A stretch of 64,000 nt of DNA from an uncultured Phascolarctobacterium sp. (lineage in GTDB: Bacteria > Bacillota > Negativicutes > Acidaminococcales > Acidaminococcaceae). This document shows positions 1-8,126 of the stretch, piece after piece (position 1 is the stretch's first letter; the number at the start of each line of letters is the position of its first letter). The translations under genes were made by a program, and so were the position numbers. Location of the stretch: NCBI GenBank assembly GCA_900545025.1, contig UQXH01000006.1, positions 1-64,000 of the forward strand, in the 5' to 3' direction. The notes under the pieces are model-generated. The model made no database searches. It saw only the letters and a list, made by a program, of their open reading frames with translations, and was not told where the DNA came from.

Positions 1-59
1 ACCTCCTTCGGTGGTACTGTTTCTTACTATTATTATACGCTATTTCTCGTCAAAATCAA
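1..59 (-). promoter_or_regulatory. Promoter and Shine-Dalgarno of a gene off the left edge
   Basis: Read on the minus strand, TTGATT (59-54), a 16-base spacer and TATAAT (37-32) form a good housekeeping promoter. A full AAGGAGGT ribosome binding site lies at 8-1. The gene it serves starts just outside the window and runs leftwards, divergent from the first gene here. Confidence 0.7.
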
Positions 60-131
60 CCATTTGTTGTGACAGAGCCATAATAATAAAGTCATCATAA
101 AGTGACTGATTAGTCAGAAAAGAGTGTGGAA

Positions 132-731
132 ATGTTTAGAAAAGGTGAATGGTTTAAAATCGGCTGGATATATCTGTTGGCAATGTTTGTTTTGGAAATA
201 ATGCTTCCAACATGGACTGGTGATGAAAATGGACCGATAGAAAATTTACAGATGTTATGGCTTTTTGGCGGATTTTATTTATGCTGGAAGATGCGTATCC
301 AGCAGTTTAGAAGTTGGGGAGGAGATTCAAAAAGCCTGTTGTATGGCGGTATGATATATTTTTTCCTGTTGATTATGCGGGAAATAAATTGGGGCAGGAC
401 TTTGTTTACTCATCCTGACGGGAGCCATTATGAATACAGCGATATGGGACTATATGGGCAAATGGTGCATCCCATGGTGGGAGTATTGATTATTATCTTA
501 TTGGTTTGTCTGTATCGTGCTAAGGTATGGAGATTTCTGCAGATGGTAAAAATACCGACGCAAAATTTTGTTTTGCTGTTGATATTCATCTTTTGTTCCT
601 GGCTGGGTGAAAAAGGAAATGTAACAGGATTTCATGGCGCAGTGGCAGAAGAATTAGCTGAGTTTGGCGCTTATATGATGATGTTCCGGCTTCTGAAAGA
701 TGCTTTGCAGGAGGCTGTAAAAAGAAAATAA
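132..731 (+). CDS. Polytopic membrane protein of unknown function
   Basis: The protein has 199 residues and I do not recognise it. It has about four to five hydrophobic segments (near residues 11-28, 38-53, 70-84, 112-131 and 145-160) and a basic C-terminal tail, so it should sit in the inner membrane. A polar stretch around residues 85-108 (HPDGSHYEYSDMG) lies between membrane segments. I chose the ATG at 132 over the GTG at 126 because the only purine-rich site (AAAAGAG, about 118-124) is correctly spaced for the ATG. It stands alone, divergent from a gene off the left edge and closed by its own terminator. Presence of a gene is likely; function is open. Confidence 0.7.
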   Translation: MFRKGEWFKIGWIYLLAMFVLEIMLPTWTGDENGPIENLQMLWLFGGFYLCWKMRIQQFRSWGGDSKSLLYGGMIYFFLLIMREINWGRTLFTHPDGSHYEYSDMGLYGQMVHPMVGVLIIILLVCLYRAKVWRFLQMVKIPTQNFVLLLIFIFCSWLGEKGNVTGFHGAVAEELAEFGAYMMMFRLLKDALQEAVKRK

Positions 732-740
732 CTTAGAGAA

Positions 741-786
741 AATACTGGCAGAAGTCTTTATTGCAGCTTTTAGCCAGTATTTTTAT
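741..786 (+). terminator. Intrinsic terminator
   Basis: AAATACTGGC (741-750) pairs with GCCAGTATTT (774-783) across a 23-base loop and runs into T residues. The rest of the gap up to 902 is AT-rich and I see nothing else in it. Confidence 0.7.
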
Positions 787-902
787 TTTCTCCAAAAATC
801 TAAAAAAAACAGCTGTTTTTTGCAAAAATATGAGATTTTAGCTTATATTTTTTAAAATTTTCTTTTCTTCTCAAAAAAAATCCTTTTTCTGCGGTTTTCC
901 TA

Positions 903-930
903 TTGTACTTTCTGGCTTTTGTGATAAAAT
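903..930 (+). promoter_or_regulatory. Promoter of the fold-III decarboxylase gene
   Basis: TTGTAC (903-908), a 16-base spacer and TAAAAT (925-930) lie about 40 bases before the start codon. Confidence 0.5.
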
Positions 931-971
931 CATATGAGTAAAAATATTGCTAAAGCAAGGGGAGAGTGGAT

Positions 972-2129
972 ATGAACAGAGACAAGGTATTTAAACTTGA
1001 ACGTGAATCTGTGGAAAAACTGGCTGAAAAATACGGATCTCCGCTGCTGGTTCTTTCGTTAAAACAAATAGAAGCAAATTACATGTGCTTAAAAACATAT
1101 ATGCCCAGAGCAAGGGTCTTTTATGCGATTAAAGCCAATCCGCATCCTGATATTTTAAAAACGATGATTAAGCTTGGTTCCTCCTTTGACGTAGCATCGG
1201 ACGGAGAAATCCGTACTCTGCATGATATGGGAGTAGAAGGAGAGCGACTTATTTATGCTAACCCTGTTAAGACAACAGGAGGTTTGCGGGCATGCCGTGA
1301 GTGCGGTGTCAGTAAGATGACCTTTGACAGCGCCAGCGAGATAGAAAAAATCCGTGCTATCTGTCCTGATGCTACGGTGCTGCTGCGTTTGAGGATTGAT
1401 AATTCTTCCGCTCATGTTGATTTAAATAAAAAATTTGGCGCTGCCAGAGAGCATGCGCTGGAGCTGATGCTTAAAGCTAAAGAAGCAGGCTTGGACATGG
1501 CAGGCATTGCTTTCCATGTAGGCAGTCAGACTGTAAGTTCTGACCCGTATCTGCATGGTTTGGATATTGCCAGAGAGTTGTTTGAAGAGGCTGCTGCTGC
1601 TGGTTTAAAACTGCGTATCCTTGATATTGGCGGCGGTTTCCCGATTCCTGAGCCTAAAGTACGTTTTAATCTTCCTGAAATGCTGAAACAGATTAACGCA
1701 CGTCTTGACGAGGATTTCCCCGGTATTGATGTTTGGGCAGAGCCGGGCCGTTATATCTGTGGTACTGCTGTCAACTTGATTACCAGTGTTATCGGTGTTA
1801 ACGAGAGAGGCGGTCAGCCCTGGTATTTCCTGGATGAAGGTTTGTACGGAACTTTTTCCGGCGTTATTTTTGACCAGTGGGATTTTAAGCTGATCAGCTT
1901 TAAAGAGGGCGAGGAAAGAATTGCGGCTACTTTTGCCGGTCCGAGCTGTGATTCTCTTGATATTATGTTCCGCGGCAAGATGACAGTGCCGCTGGAGGTT
2001 GGCGACCTGTTGCTGGTGCCTTCCTGCGGCGCCTATACTTCTGCGTCTGCTACTACGTTTAATGGTTTCGGCAAGGCTCAGTTCGTAGTTTGGGAAGATA
2101 TTTGCCCTTCTTTGACTGCGGCAGAATAA
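972..2129 (+). CDS. Lysine/ornithine decarboxylase, PLP fold type III
   Basis: This 385-residue enzyme should remove CO2 from lysine and/or ornithine to give cadaverine or putrescine in the cytoplasm. The PLP lysine lies in YAIKANPHPD (about residue 54), followed by FDVAS, HVGSQ (substrate/phosphate side), the glycine loop GGGFPIP, EPGRY and the catalytic-cysteine motif GPSCDSLD near the C-terminus. Motifs and spacing closely match the Selenomonas ruminantium lysine/ornithine decarboxylase, which is related to eukaryotic ODC; in that organism cadaverine is covalently attached to peptidoglycan and anchors the outer membrane. The ATG at 972 is preferred to the GTG at 966 because AAGGGGAG is correctly spaced for it. 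It is a single gene with its own promoter and terminator. A diaminopimelate decarboxylase role is less likely because a separate lysA lies at 13.5 kb. Confidence 0.88.
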   Translation: MNRDKVFKLERESVEKLAEKYGSPLLVLSLKQIEANYMCLKTYMPRARVFYAIKANPHPDILKTMIKLGSSFDVASDGEIRTLHDMGVEGERLIYANPVKTTGGLRACRECGVSKMTFDSASEIEKIRAICPDATVLLRLRIDNSSAHVDLNKKFGAAREHALELMLKAKEAGLDMAGIAFHVGSQTVSSDPYLHGLDIARELFEEAAAAGLKLRILDIGGGFPIPEPKVRFNLPEMLKQINARLDEDFPGIDVWAEPGRYICGTAVNLITSVIGVNERGGQPWYFLDEGLYGTFSGVIFDQWDFKLISFKEGEERIAATFAGPSCDSLDIMFRGKMTVPLEVGDLLLVPSCGAYTSASATTFNGFGKAQFVVWEDICPSLTAAE

Positions 2130-2144
2130 TTTTATAAAGTTAAG

Positions 2145-2178
2145 ACTCCGTGATGCATGAGCATTACGGAGTTTTTTA
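2145..2178 (+). terminator. Intrinsic terminator
   Basis: ACTCCGT (2145-2151) pairs with ACGGAGT (2166-2172); additional pairs extend inwards (GATGC/GCAT), and six T residues follow. Confidence 0.8.
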
Positions 2179-2282
2179 CTGCTGTGAGCAGTGAATCGGT
2201 TAGTATTTTTTCGTGGTTTAAATTATATCTTTATGATAAAATAAAAAGATATACTGGAGAAGTGTTTTTGCGGAGGTTGTAA

Positions 2283-3743
2283 GTGCAGATAGATAAGAAA
2301 GGCTGTAGTAAAATGCCGCTGCTGGCGGCTATGCTGCAGTATAAATATGAGGATGTCTATCCTCTGCATACGCCGGGACATAAAGGCGGACGTGGGATGC
2401 AGCGTCTGCTCAGGCAGGAGCTGGGCGCCAGTGTTCAGATGGATGTATCGCTGATGAGCGAGCTTGACGATATTCATGAACCTGTAAGCTATATTAAAGA
2501 AGCGCAGCAGCTTGCAGCTGCGGTCTATGGCAGTGATGCCTGCTTTTGGGCTGTTAATGGGACGACGCAGGCTATTCATGCTATGCTGATGACTGCCTTG
2601 CGTCCAGGCGAAAAGATACTGCTGCCGCGCAATGCTCATCGCAGTGTAGCGGGAGGCTTGATTTTAGGTGATATTGACGCAGTCTATCTTCAGCCGGAAT
2701 ATAACAGTGAGTTCGGTATTCATACGCAGGTTACTGCAGCAGCAGTAGCGCAGGCTTTGGAGAAGAATCATGATATCAAAGCGGTATTGCTTACCAGTCC
2801 TAATTATTACGGGATAGCAGCGCCGTTAAAAGAAATTGCTGCTATCTGTCATCAACGAGATGTACTGCTTTTAGTAGATGAAGCGCACGGACCGCATTTG
2901 GGCTTCAGTCAGCAGCTGCCGCCGTCGGCACTGCAGTGCGGAGCAGATGCCTGCGCTCAGAGCACTCATAAGCTGCTGGGAGCGATGACTCAGTGCAGTA
3001 TGCTGCATGTGCAGGGAAAGCGGCTTGATGTGCAGAGAGCGGCAGATGTGATGAGCCTTTTGACTACTACCAGTCCTAATTATCTTTTAATGGCATCCCT
3101 GGATGCGGCAAGATGCCAGGTACAGCAGTATGGCAAAAACATGGCAGAAGCTGCGCTGCAGGCGGCAGCAAAGCTGCGGGTACTGTGCAGTAAGCAGCCT
3201 GGATTAAAGGTGCTGGAACAGGAAGACTGCGGCGGTTTTACTCTGGATAGGTCTAAGGTAACTGTCAATGTCAGCGGCTGGGGCTATACAGGCGTAGAAG
3301 CTGGAGATTTACTGCGGCAGGCAGGTATAGCTGTGGAATTGGTGGATACACATAATGTACTGTTTTTAGTTACTTATGCAGATACTACAGAAGATTATGC
3401 TGCAGCGCTGGAACGTATTGAAGCAGTATTTAATGCTATGCGGGAAAATCAGCGTCCGGTGCGCCAGCAGCCGTCGGTGCAGGTGCCGCCGACAGCGCAG
3501 TCCGGCATGGGCTTGCGGCGGGTATTTAACTGTGAAAAGATGGATGTAAAGCTGGAAGCTGCAGCTGGACTTATTTGCGGCGAGCAAATAAGCTTTTATC
3601 CGCCGGGAATACCTGTTTTATTGCCGGGAGAAATAATTACGCAGGAAATCATAGATTACTGCCAGCACATGAAGAGTTTAGGGCTGCCGGTAAGCGGACC
3701 GGCTGACAGCAGTTTGCAGCGGATACGGGTGGTGAAGAAATGA
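2283..3743 (+). CDS. Orn/Lys/Arg decarboxylase family protein, PLP fold type I (YaaO-like)
   Basis: This 486-residue protein is a fold-type-I basic amino acid decarboxylase; the exact substrate cannot be read from sequence. Visible motifs are TPGHKGGRG near the N-terminus, GTTQAIHAML, PRNAHRS, TSPNYYG, the PLP aspartate and histidine in VDEAHGPHLGF, and the PLP lysine in STHKLLGAMTQ. The C-terminal decarboxylase domain follows (FYPPGIPVLLPGE). The start is a GTG with GGAGG five bases upstream. It overlaps tmk by four bases (ATGA), so the two are translationally coupled, as yaaO and tmk are neighbours in Bacillus. It shares no fold with the decarboxylase upstream although both probably make polyamines. 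Confidence 0.85.
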   Translation: MQIDKKGCSKMPLLAAMLQYKYEDVYPLHTPGHKGGRGMQRLLRQELGASVQMDVSLMSELDDIHEPVSYIKEAQQLAAAVYGSDACFWAVNGTTQAIHAMLMTALRPGEKILLPRNAHRSVAGGLILGDIDAVYLQPEYNSEFGIHTQVTAAAVAQALEKNHDIKAVLLTSPNYYGIAAPLKEIAAICHQRDVLLLVDEAHGPHLGFSQQLPPSALQCGADACAQSTHKLLGAMTQCSMLHVQGKRLDVQRAADVMSLLTTTSPNYLLMASLDAARCQVQQYGKNMAEAALQAAAKLRVLCSKQPGLKVLEQEDCGGFTLDRSKVTVNVSGWGYTGVEAGDLLRQAGIAVELVDTHNVLFLVTYADTTEDYAAALERIEAVFNAMRENQRPVRQQPSVQVPPTAQSGMGLRRVFNCEKMDVKLEAAAGLICGEQISFYPPGIPVLLPGEIITQEIIDYCQHMKSLGLPVSGPADSSLQRIRVVKK

Positions 3744-4369
3744 AAGGTCTGTTTGTAACTTTTGAAGGGTCTGACGGCAGCGGTAAGACGACGCAGCTGC
3801 ATAAAGCAGCAGATGCGCTGAGAAAGCTGGGCTATGAAGTTGTGGAGAGTCGTGAGCCGGGCGGCACAGAGCTGGCAGAAAAAGTACGTGCCCTTGTCTT
3901 AGATGCTTCTTTGCCCCTTGCGCAGCAGACAGAAGTACTGTTGTATTTGGCGGCGCGCAGTGAGCATGTTGATAAGGTGCTGCGCCCGGCCTTAGCGGCA
4001 GGGAAGATTGTCTTATGCGACCGTTTTTGTGATTCTACCATGGTCTATCAGGGTCTGGTCAAAGGCTTGGAGCAAGAGCAGCTGGCGCAGTTGCATAAGC
4101 TTAATGCTTATGCCTGCGGAGAGCTGTTTCCTGATTTAACGCTGCTGCTGGACGGAAGAACAGAAGTTTTGGCAGAGCGGCGCAGTTTGCGTGGTGTAAG
4201 TGACCGTTATGAAGATAAAGGGCTTGATTTTCAGCGGCAGGTACGTGAAGGATTTCTTACACTGGCTGCTTTAGAGCCGCAGCGTATTAAAATTATTGAT
4301 GCTGAGCAAAATGCCGAAGCTGTAGAAACAGATGTGCTTAAGGCCATCAAAGAAGTTTTAGCGGAGTAA
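3740..4369 (+). CDS. tmk: Thymidylate kinase
   Basis: The enzyme phosphorylates dTMP to dTDP with ATP in the cytoplasm, an essential step for dTTP. At 209 residues it has the normal family length. The P-loop is FEGSDGSGKTTQ (about residues 8-19), the dTMP-binding DR motif is CDRFCDSTMVYQG (about 93-105), and the lid region is RRSLRGVSDRYED. The ATG overlaps the stop of the upstream decarboxylase gene, and holB follows after six bases, so all three are probably one transcript. Confidence 0.96.
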   Translation: MKGLFVTFEGSDGSGKTTQLHKAADALRKLGYEVVESREPGGTELAEKVRALVLDASLPLAQQTEVLLYLAARSEHVDKVLRPALAAGKIVLCDRFCDSTMVYQGLVKGLEQEQLAQLHKLNAYACGELFPDLTLLLDGRTEVLAERRSLRGVSDRYEDKGLDFQRQVREGFLTLAALEPQRIKIIDAEQNAEAVETDVLKAIKEVLAE

Positions 4370-4375
4370 ACTGCT

Positions 4376-5365
4376 ATGTGGGACAGTATTTTAGGTCATG
4401 AGCAGAATAAAGAGTTTTTAAAAAGGTATCTGCAGGCAGAAAGCAGACCCCATGCTTTGTTATTTTGCGGTGCGGAAGGACTTGGCAAACGCGCTTTGGC
4501 GCAGCAGTTTGCGAAGACATTATTGTGCCTGCATGCAGATGGTATGGATGGCTGTGAGTCCTGCCGTTTGTTAAATTTTGCTGACGGCAATATCAGTCAT
4601 CCGGATTTTTTGCTGCTGGCGCCTGAGGAAGACAGCAGAAACATTAAAATAGAACAGGTTAAAGAAATTATCAGACAATCCGCGTTTGCGCCCGTACTTT
4701 CCAAATACAAGGTCTGTATTGTAGACGGGGCGGACAAGATGACAGCAGATGCGGCTAACAGTTTTTTAAAGCTGTTGGAAGAGCCGCCGCAGGGATGGGT
4801 TATTATCCTGATTGCTACGGCAGAAAATGCGCTGCTGCCTACCATTCTTTCGCGAGTGGTGCGTTTGCGCTTTAATCCTGTGGATGTTGCCTTAGTGAAG
4901 CAACTGCTGCAAAAGCAGCAGCTTACAGAGCAGGAGGCAGAAGTCCTGGCCAGAGTAAGCGAAGGCTCTGCTGGTATGGCGCTGGCGCTTTCTGAGCAGC
5001 AGTTTTTTGACTGCAGAAAGCAGGCATTGGCGCTGATCGAGGCTTTTCCGCTACCCAGTGCGTTTAATTATCTGGGTACTTTTAATATGCCTGATAAAGA
5101 TTATTCGCAGGCGCAGCTGTTTATCAAAGCTTTGCAGGTATTGATGCGTGATATGCTGCTGCTGAAGATTGCTGCAGCTGCTGATTTATATAATACAGAT
5201 CTGTCAGACGAACTGCGGGAATTAGCTGCAGGCTGGCAGCCGCGGCAGCTGCGAGGCGCGCTGCGGAAAATTGACGATGCTTATAAGGCTTTAACGGAAA
5301 GCGCCGGTATTAAACTGACGCTGGAAGCCATGGTTTTACAAATAGATATGTTGAGAAAGGAGTGA
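4376..5365 (+). CDS. holB: DNA polymerase III delta-prime subunit
   Basis: This 329-residue AAA+ protein is the delta-prime subunit of the clamp loader. It begins with ILGHEQNKEFLKRYL, has a P-loop-like GAEGLGKRALAQQFA, a cysteine pair C-E-S-C within the zinc-binding region, and VDGADKMTADAANSFLKLLE followed by EEPP, the delta-prime/tau box. The SRC motif is represented by TILSRVVRLRF. The upstream GGAG overlaps the end of tmk. The gene order tmk-holB-ricT matches Bacillus, but the small genes yaaQ and yaaR usually found between tmk and holB are absent here. Confidence 0.93.
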   Translation: MWDSILGHEQNKEFLKRYLQAESRPHALLFCGAEGLGKRALAQQFAKTLLCLHADGMDGCESCRLLNFADGNISHPDFLLLAPEEDSRNIKIEQVKEIIRQSAFAPVLSKYKVCIVDGADKMTADAANSFLKLLEEPPQGWVIILIATAENALLPTILSRVVRLRFNPVDVALVKQLLQKQQLTEQEAEVLARVSEGSAGMALALSEQQFFDCRKQALALIEAFPLPSAFNYLGTFNMPDKDYSQAQLFIKALQVLMRDMLLLKIAAAADLYNTDLSDELRELAAGWQPRQLRGALRKIDDAYKALTESAGIKLTLEAMVLQIDMLRKE

Positions 5366-5370
5366 AGCAA

Positions 5371-6213
5371 GTGCCGACAGTTGTAGGTATCAGATTTAAA
5401 AAAGCTTCTAAGATATATTATTTTGATCCGGCAGAGACCGGTGTCAGCAAGGGTGATTTTGCCATTGTAGAAACAGCGCGCGGGGTAGAATACGGCGAGG
5501 TTGTGATAGGCAGCCGCGAGGTTTCCGAAGAAAACATCATCGCGCCCCTGAAGCCGGTTATGCGTAAGGCTACCGAGCAGGACGCAGCAAAAGTTGCTGA
5601 AAACAAAGTGCGTGAACGTGAGGCCTTTAACATTTGCCTGCGCAAGATTAAAAATCACGGTCTGCCCATGAATTTGATTGATGTAGAATTTACCTTTGAT
5701 GTGAATAAGATTATTTTCTATTTCACCGCCGAAGGTCGTATTGATTTCCGTGAACTGGTTAAGGATTTGGCAGCAGTATTCCGTACCCGCATAGAGCTGC
5801 GTCAGATAGGCGTGCGTGACGAAGCCAAGCTGCTGGGCGGTATCGGCAGCTGTGGCCGCCCGCTGTGCTGCGCCACCTTCCTGGGCGATTTTGAGCCCGT
5901 ATCCATCAGGATGGCCAAGGATCAGAATCTGTCTTTGAATCCGACAAAGATTTCCGGCATCTGCGGTCGACTGATGTGCTGCCTGAAATATGAAAACCAT
6001 ATGTACTGCAAAAACAGCTGCGGCGGCTGCGGACGTCGTGAGAAGGCAGATATTCCCAAGATGGGGGCCATGGTGGTAACGCCGCTGGGCGAAGGCAAGG
6101 TAACCGGTATCAACCGCGGTCAGCGGACTGCATCCGTACAGCTGGCTCCTGACAATATCATCCAGGTAGAATGGGATGAAATCGTAGACGCTTCTCAGGC
6201 GGATAATATCTGA
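5371..6213 (+). CDS. ricT: PSP1-domain protein RicT (YaaT)
   Basis: In Bacillus, RicT forms the RicAFT complex, which binds iron-sulfur clusters and guides RNase Y-dependent mRNA processing. The 280-residue protein opens with VVGIRFKKASKIYYFDP, the typical PSP1 start, and carries cysteine-rich segments GSCGRPLCC, GICGRLMCC and CKNSCGGCGRR at about residues 155-220. A KOW-like basic tail follows (GEGKVTGINRG). I chose the GTG at 5371: AAAGGAG at 5356-5362 is eight bases upstream, and the protein then begins as in B. subtilis. The earlier GTG at 5362 overlaps the ribosome binding site. Confidence 0.92.
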   Translation: MPTVVGIRFKKASKIYYFDPAETGVSKGDFAIVETARGVEYGEVVIGSREVSEENIIAPLKPVMRKATEQDAAKVAENKVREREAFNICLRKIKNHGLPMNLIDVEFTFDVNKIIFYFTAEGRIDFRELVKDLAAVFRTRIELRQIGVRDEAKLLGGIGSCGRPLCCATFLGDFEPVSIRMAKDQNLSLNPTKISGICGRLMCCLKYENHMYCKNSCGGCGRREKADIPKMGAMVVTPLGEGKVTGINRGQRTASVQLAPDNIIQVEWDEIVDASQADNI

Positions 6214-6214
6214 G

Positions 6215-6922
6215 ATGGAAAATTCAGTGAGATGTGATTATCTGCCGGGCTGCCGTTATAAGATCTGGCAGGATGCAAAGCAGTTCTGCTTTACAACTGA
6301 CGCCGTCTTTCTGGGGCACTTTCCTCATCTGGTAAGGCAGGCCAGGGTGCTGGAGCTGGGCTGCGGCACCGGGGCTATCAGTATGCTGCTGGAAAGCCGT
6401 GGCGCGGCGCATGTTACGGCTGTAGACTGCAATCCGCAGGTAACGGAGCTTTTGAGGCGCAGTGTTGAAGATAATCAGCTGCAAGATAAATTTACTGTTG
6501 TAGACGGCGATATACGCAGCATCAGAGATATTGTCAGGCCGGAAAGCATGGATCTGGTGGCGGCTAATCCGCCTTACCGCAACAGCGGCAATGTGCGTCA
6601 GATTGGTACTGCCGCCTGCCATGAGGTAACGGCTACGATGGAAGATTTTTTCCAGGCGGCGGCTTATGCCGTGCGTTATCGCGGGCGTTTTGCCCTGGTG
6701 CAGCTGCCGGAGCGTTTTGCCGAAGCTATGCAGTTGGCGTTTAAATACGGTTTGCAGCCTAAGAAGCTACAGTGGGTACATTCTGCCATAGATAAGCCGG
6801 CCTGGATCTTCCTTATGGAAATGGTTAAGGGCGGCAGCTACGGGATGGATGTTTTGCCGCCGCTGATTATGTATGAGGCAGACGGCAGCTATACACAGCA
6901 GGTAAAAAAATATTACGAATAA
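6215..6922 (+). CDS. N6-adenine methyltransferase, TrmN6/YabB family
   Basis: The 235-residue protein is a class I SAM methyltransferase. The SAM-binding motif is VLELGCGTGAISMLL (about residues 44-58), the acidic strand end is VTAVDCN, and the catalytic N6-adenine motif NPPY lies in LVAANPPYRNSG (about 113-124). Family members act on tRNA, for instance A37 of tRNA1(Val) by E. coli TrmN6; the target here is inferred. It starts two bases after ricT, as yabB follows this cluster in Bacillus. The small genes yabA and yazA of the Bacillus cluster are absent. Confidence 0.88.
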   Translation: MENSVRCDYLPGCRYKIWQDAKQFCFTTDAVFLGHFPHLVRQARVLELGCGTGAISMLLESRGAAHVTAVDCNPQVTELLRRSVEDNQLQDKFTVVDGDIRSIRDIVRPESMDLVAANPPYRNSGNVRQIGTAACHEVTATMEDFFQAAAYAVRYRGRFALVQLPERFAEAMQLAFKYGLQPKKLQWVHSAIDKPAWIFLMEMVKGGSYGMDVLPPLIMYEADGSYTQQVKKYYE

Positions 6923-6925
6923 ATA

Positions 6926-6954
6926 AAAGCACGGTAATTTTGCCGTGCTTTTTT
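6926..6954 (+). terminator. Intrinsic terminator
   Basis: AAAGCACGG (6926-6934) pairs with CCGTGCTTT (6943-6951) and is followed by a T run. It closes the transcript from the fold-I decarboxylase gene through the methyltransferase gene. Confidence 0.85.
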
Positions 6955-6969
6955 GCTGTGGGAGCTTTA

Positions 6970-6998
6970 TTGCCCATGCCGCTGCTCTGTGATACAAT
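6970..6998 (+). promoter_or_regulatory. Promoter of rsmI
   Basis: TTGCCC (6970-6975), a 17-base spacer and TACAAT (6993-6998) lie directly after the preceding terminator and about 48 bases before the rsmI start. Confidence 0.65.
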
Positions 6999-7045
6999 AA
7001 GGAAACAATACATCGGCGCTGGAGGCGCAGACGGGAGGCAAAGTT

Positions 7046-7888
7046 ATGGCAATGGAAACTGCATACGGAACTTTATATCTGTGCGCCACGCCCATCGGTA
7101 ATCTGGAGGATATGACGCCGCGAGCGATACGTATGCTCAGAGAAGCGGATATTATTGCCGCCGAGGATACACGGCACACCAGACAGCTGCTCAATCATTT
7201 TGAGATTAAGGGACGCTTGGTACGTTATGATGAGCACAGCAAGGAAAAGCAGGGAGCATATCTGCTGCAGGAACTGCAGGACGGGAAAAATGTTGCCCTT
7301 GTAAGTGACGCAGGCTTTCCCGGTATTGCCGATCCCGGCGAGGCGCTGGCTAAGGAAGCTATTGCGGCAGGTATCAGGGTAGTGCCTATACCGGGCGCCA
7401 ATGCCGCTCTCTGCGCGCTGATTGCTTCCGGGCTGCCTGCTTATCCGTTCTTTTTCGGCGGCTTTCTGCCTAAAAGTAAGCGTAACCGCAGAGAACAGCT
7501 GGTAAAATGGCAGTATGTACCTGCAACCATCATCCTGTACGAAGCGCCTCATCGTTTGGAGGAAGTGCTGCAGGATATTTTAGCTTGCTGGGGTGACAGG
7601 CCAATGGCAGCGGCAAGGGAATTAACCAAGCTGCATGAGGAATTTTTCCGCGGCACAGTATCTTCGTGTCTGGCATGGCTCAAAGTGCAGCCGCCGCGCG
7701 GAGAGTTCTGTCTGGTGCTGGCACCGGGAGAGCAGCCACTGCAGGAGGAAGCAGAGGTTGACCCGCTGACAGAAGTAAAACAGCTGATTGCCGGCGGTAT
7801 GGACAAAAAGGAAGCGCTGGCAAAGGTTGCCAAAGCGCGCCGTGTGCCTAAACGGGAACTGTATAACAGTTTGCTGAATGAAGAATAA
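7046..7888 (+). CDS. rsmI: 16S rRNA (cytidine-1402-2'-O)-methyltransferase
   Basis: RsmI methylates the ribose of C1402 in the decoding centre of 16S rRNA. The 280-residue protein shows the tetrapyrrole-methylase fold motifs of the family: CATPIGNLEDMTPRA near residue 13, AEDTRHTRQLL near 40, SDAGFPGIADPG near 90, and PGANAAL. The C-terminal basic helix (KKEALAKVAKARRVPKREL) is also typical. GGGAGG lies eight bases before the ATG. It has its own promoter and terminator inside an otherwise conserved housekeeping cluster. Confidence 0.95.
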   Translation: MAMETAYGTLYLCATPIGNLEDMTPRAIRMLREADIIAAEDTRHTRQLLNHFEIKGRLVRYDEHSKEKQGAYLLQELQDGKNVALVSDAGFPGIADPGEALAKEAIAAGIRVVPIPGANAALCALIASGLPAYPFFFGGFLPKSKRNRREQLVKWQYVPATIILYEAPHRLEEVLQDILACWGDRPMAAARELTKLHEEFFRGTVSSCLAWLKVQPPRGEFCLVLAPGEQPLQEEAEVDPLTEVKQLIAGGMDKKEALAKVAKARRVPKRELYNSLLNEE

Positions 7889-7916
7889 AAGGCTGCCTTT
7901 CGGCAGTCTTTTTCTT
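7887..7916 (+). terminator. Intrinsic terminator
   Basis: GGCTGCC (7891-7897) pairs with GGCAGTC, flanked by A and T runs. Confidence 0.75.
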
Positions 7917-8002
7917 TTGATGCGCTGCGGATATTAACAGCATAAATATAAAGAGTAAGAAGATAGTTTCATACAGATAAATTGCCTGCAGACTTAATAT
8001 TT

Positions 8003-8033
8003 TTGGACAATAACAGGCAAAATATGTTAAAAT
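8003..8033 (+). promoter_or_regulatory. Possible promoter of metG
   Basis: TTGGAC (8003-8008) and TTAAAA/TAAAAT (8027-8033) are separated by 18-19 bases. The 95-base leader that follows has a small hairpin (TGCC-TGCTTTT-GGCA near 8052) but no T-box or SAM-riboswitch signature that I can see. Confidence 0.4.
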
Positions 8034-8126
8034 TACAGGGTAACTGGTAGTATGCCTGCTTTTGGCAGCGTACATAGTACATAAAGGCGATAAGCTATAA
8101 TCTATAAAGTGAGAAGGGATTACAGA

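Noticed and set aside
7917..8126. T-box or SAM riboswitch upstream of metG
   Set aside because: No AGGGTGGNACCGCG-type box, no terminator between the leader and the gene, and no SAM-riboswitch core.
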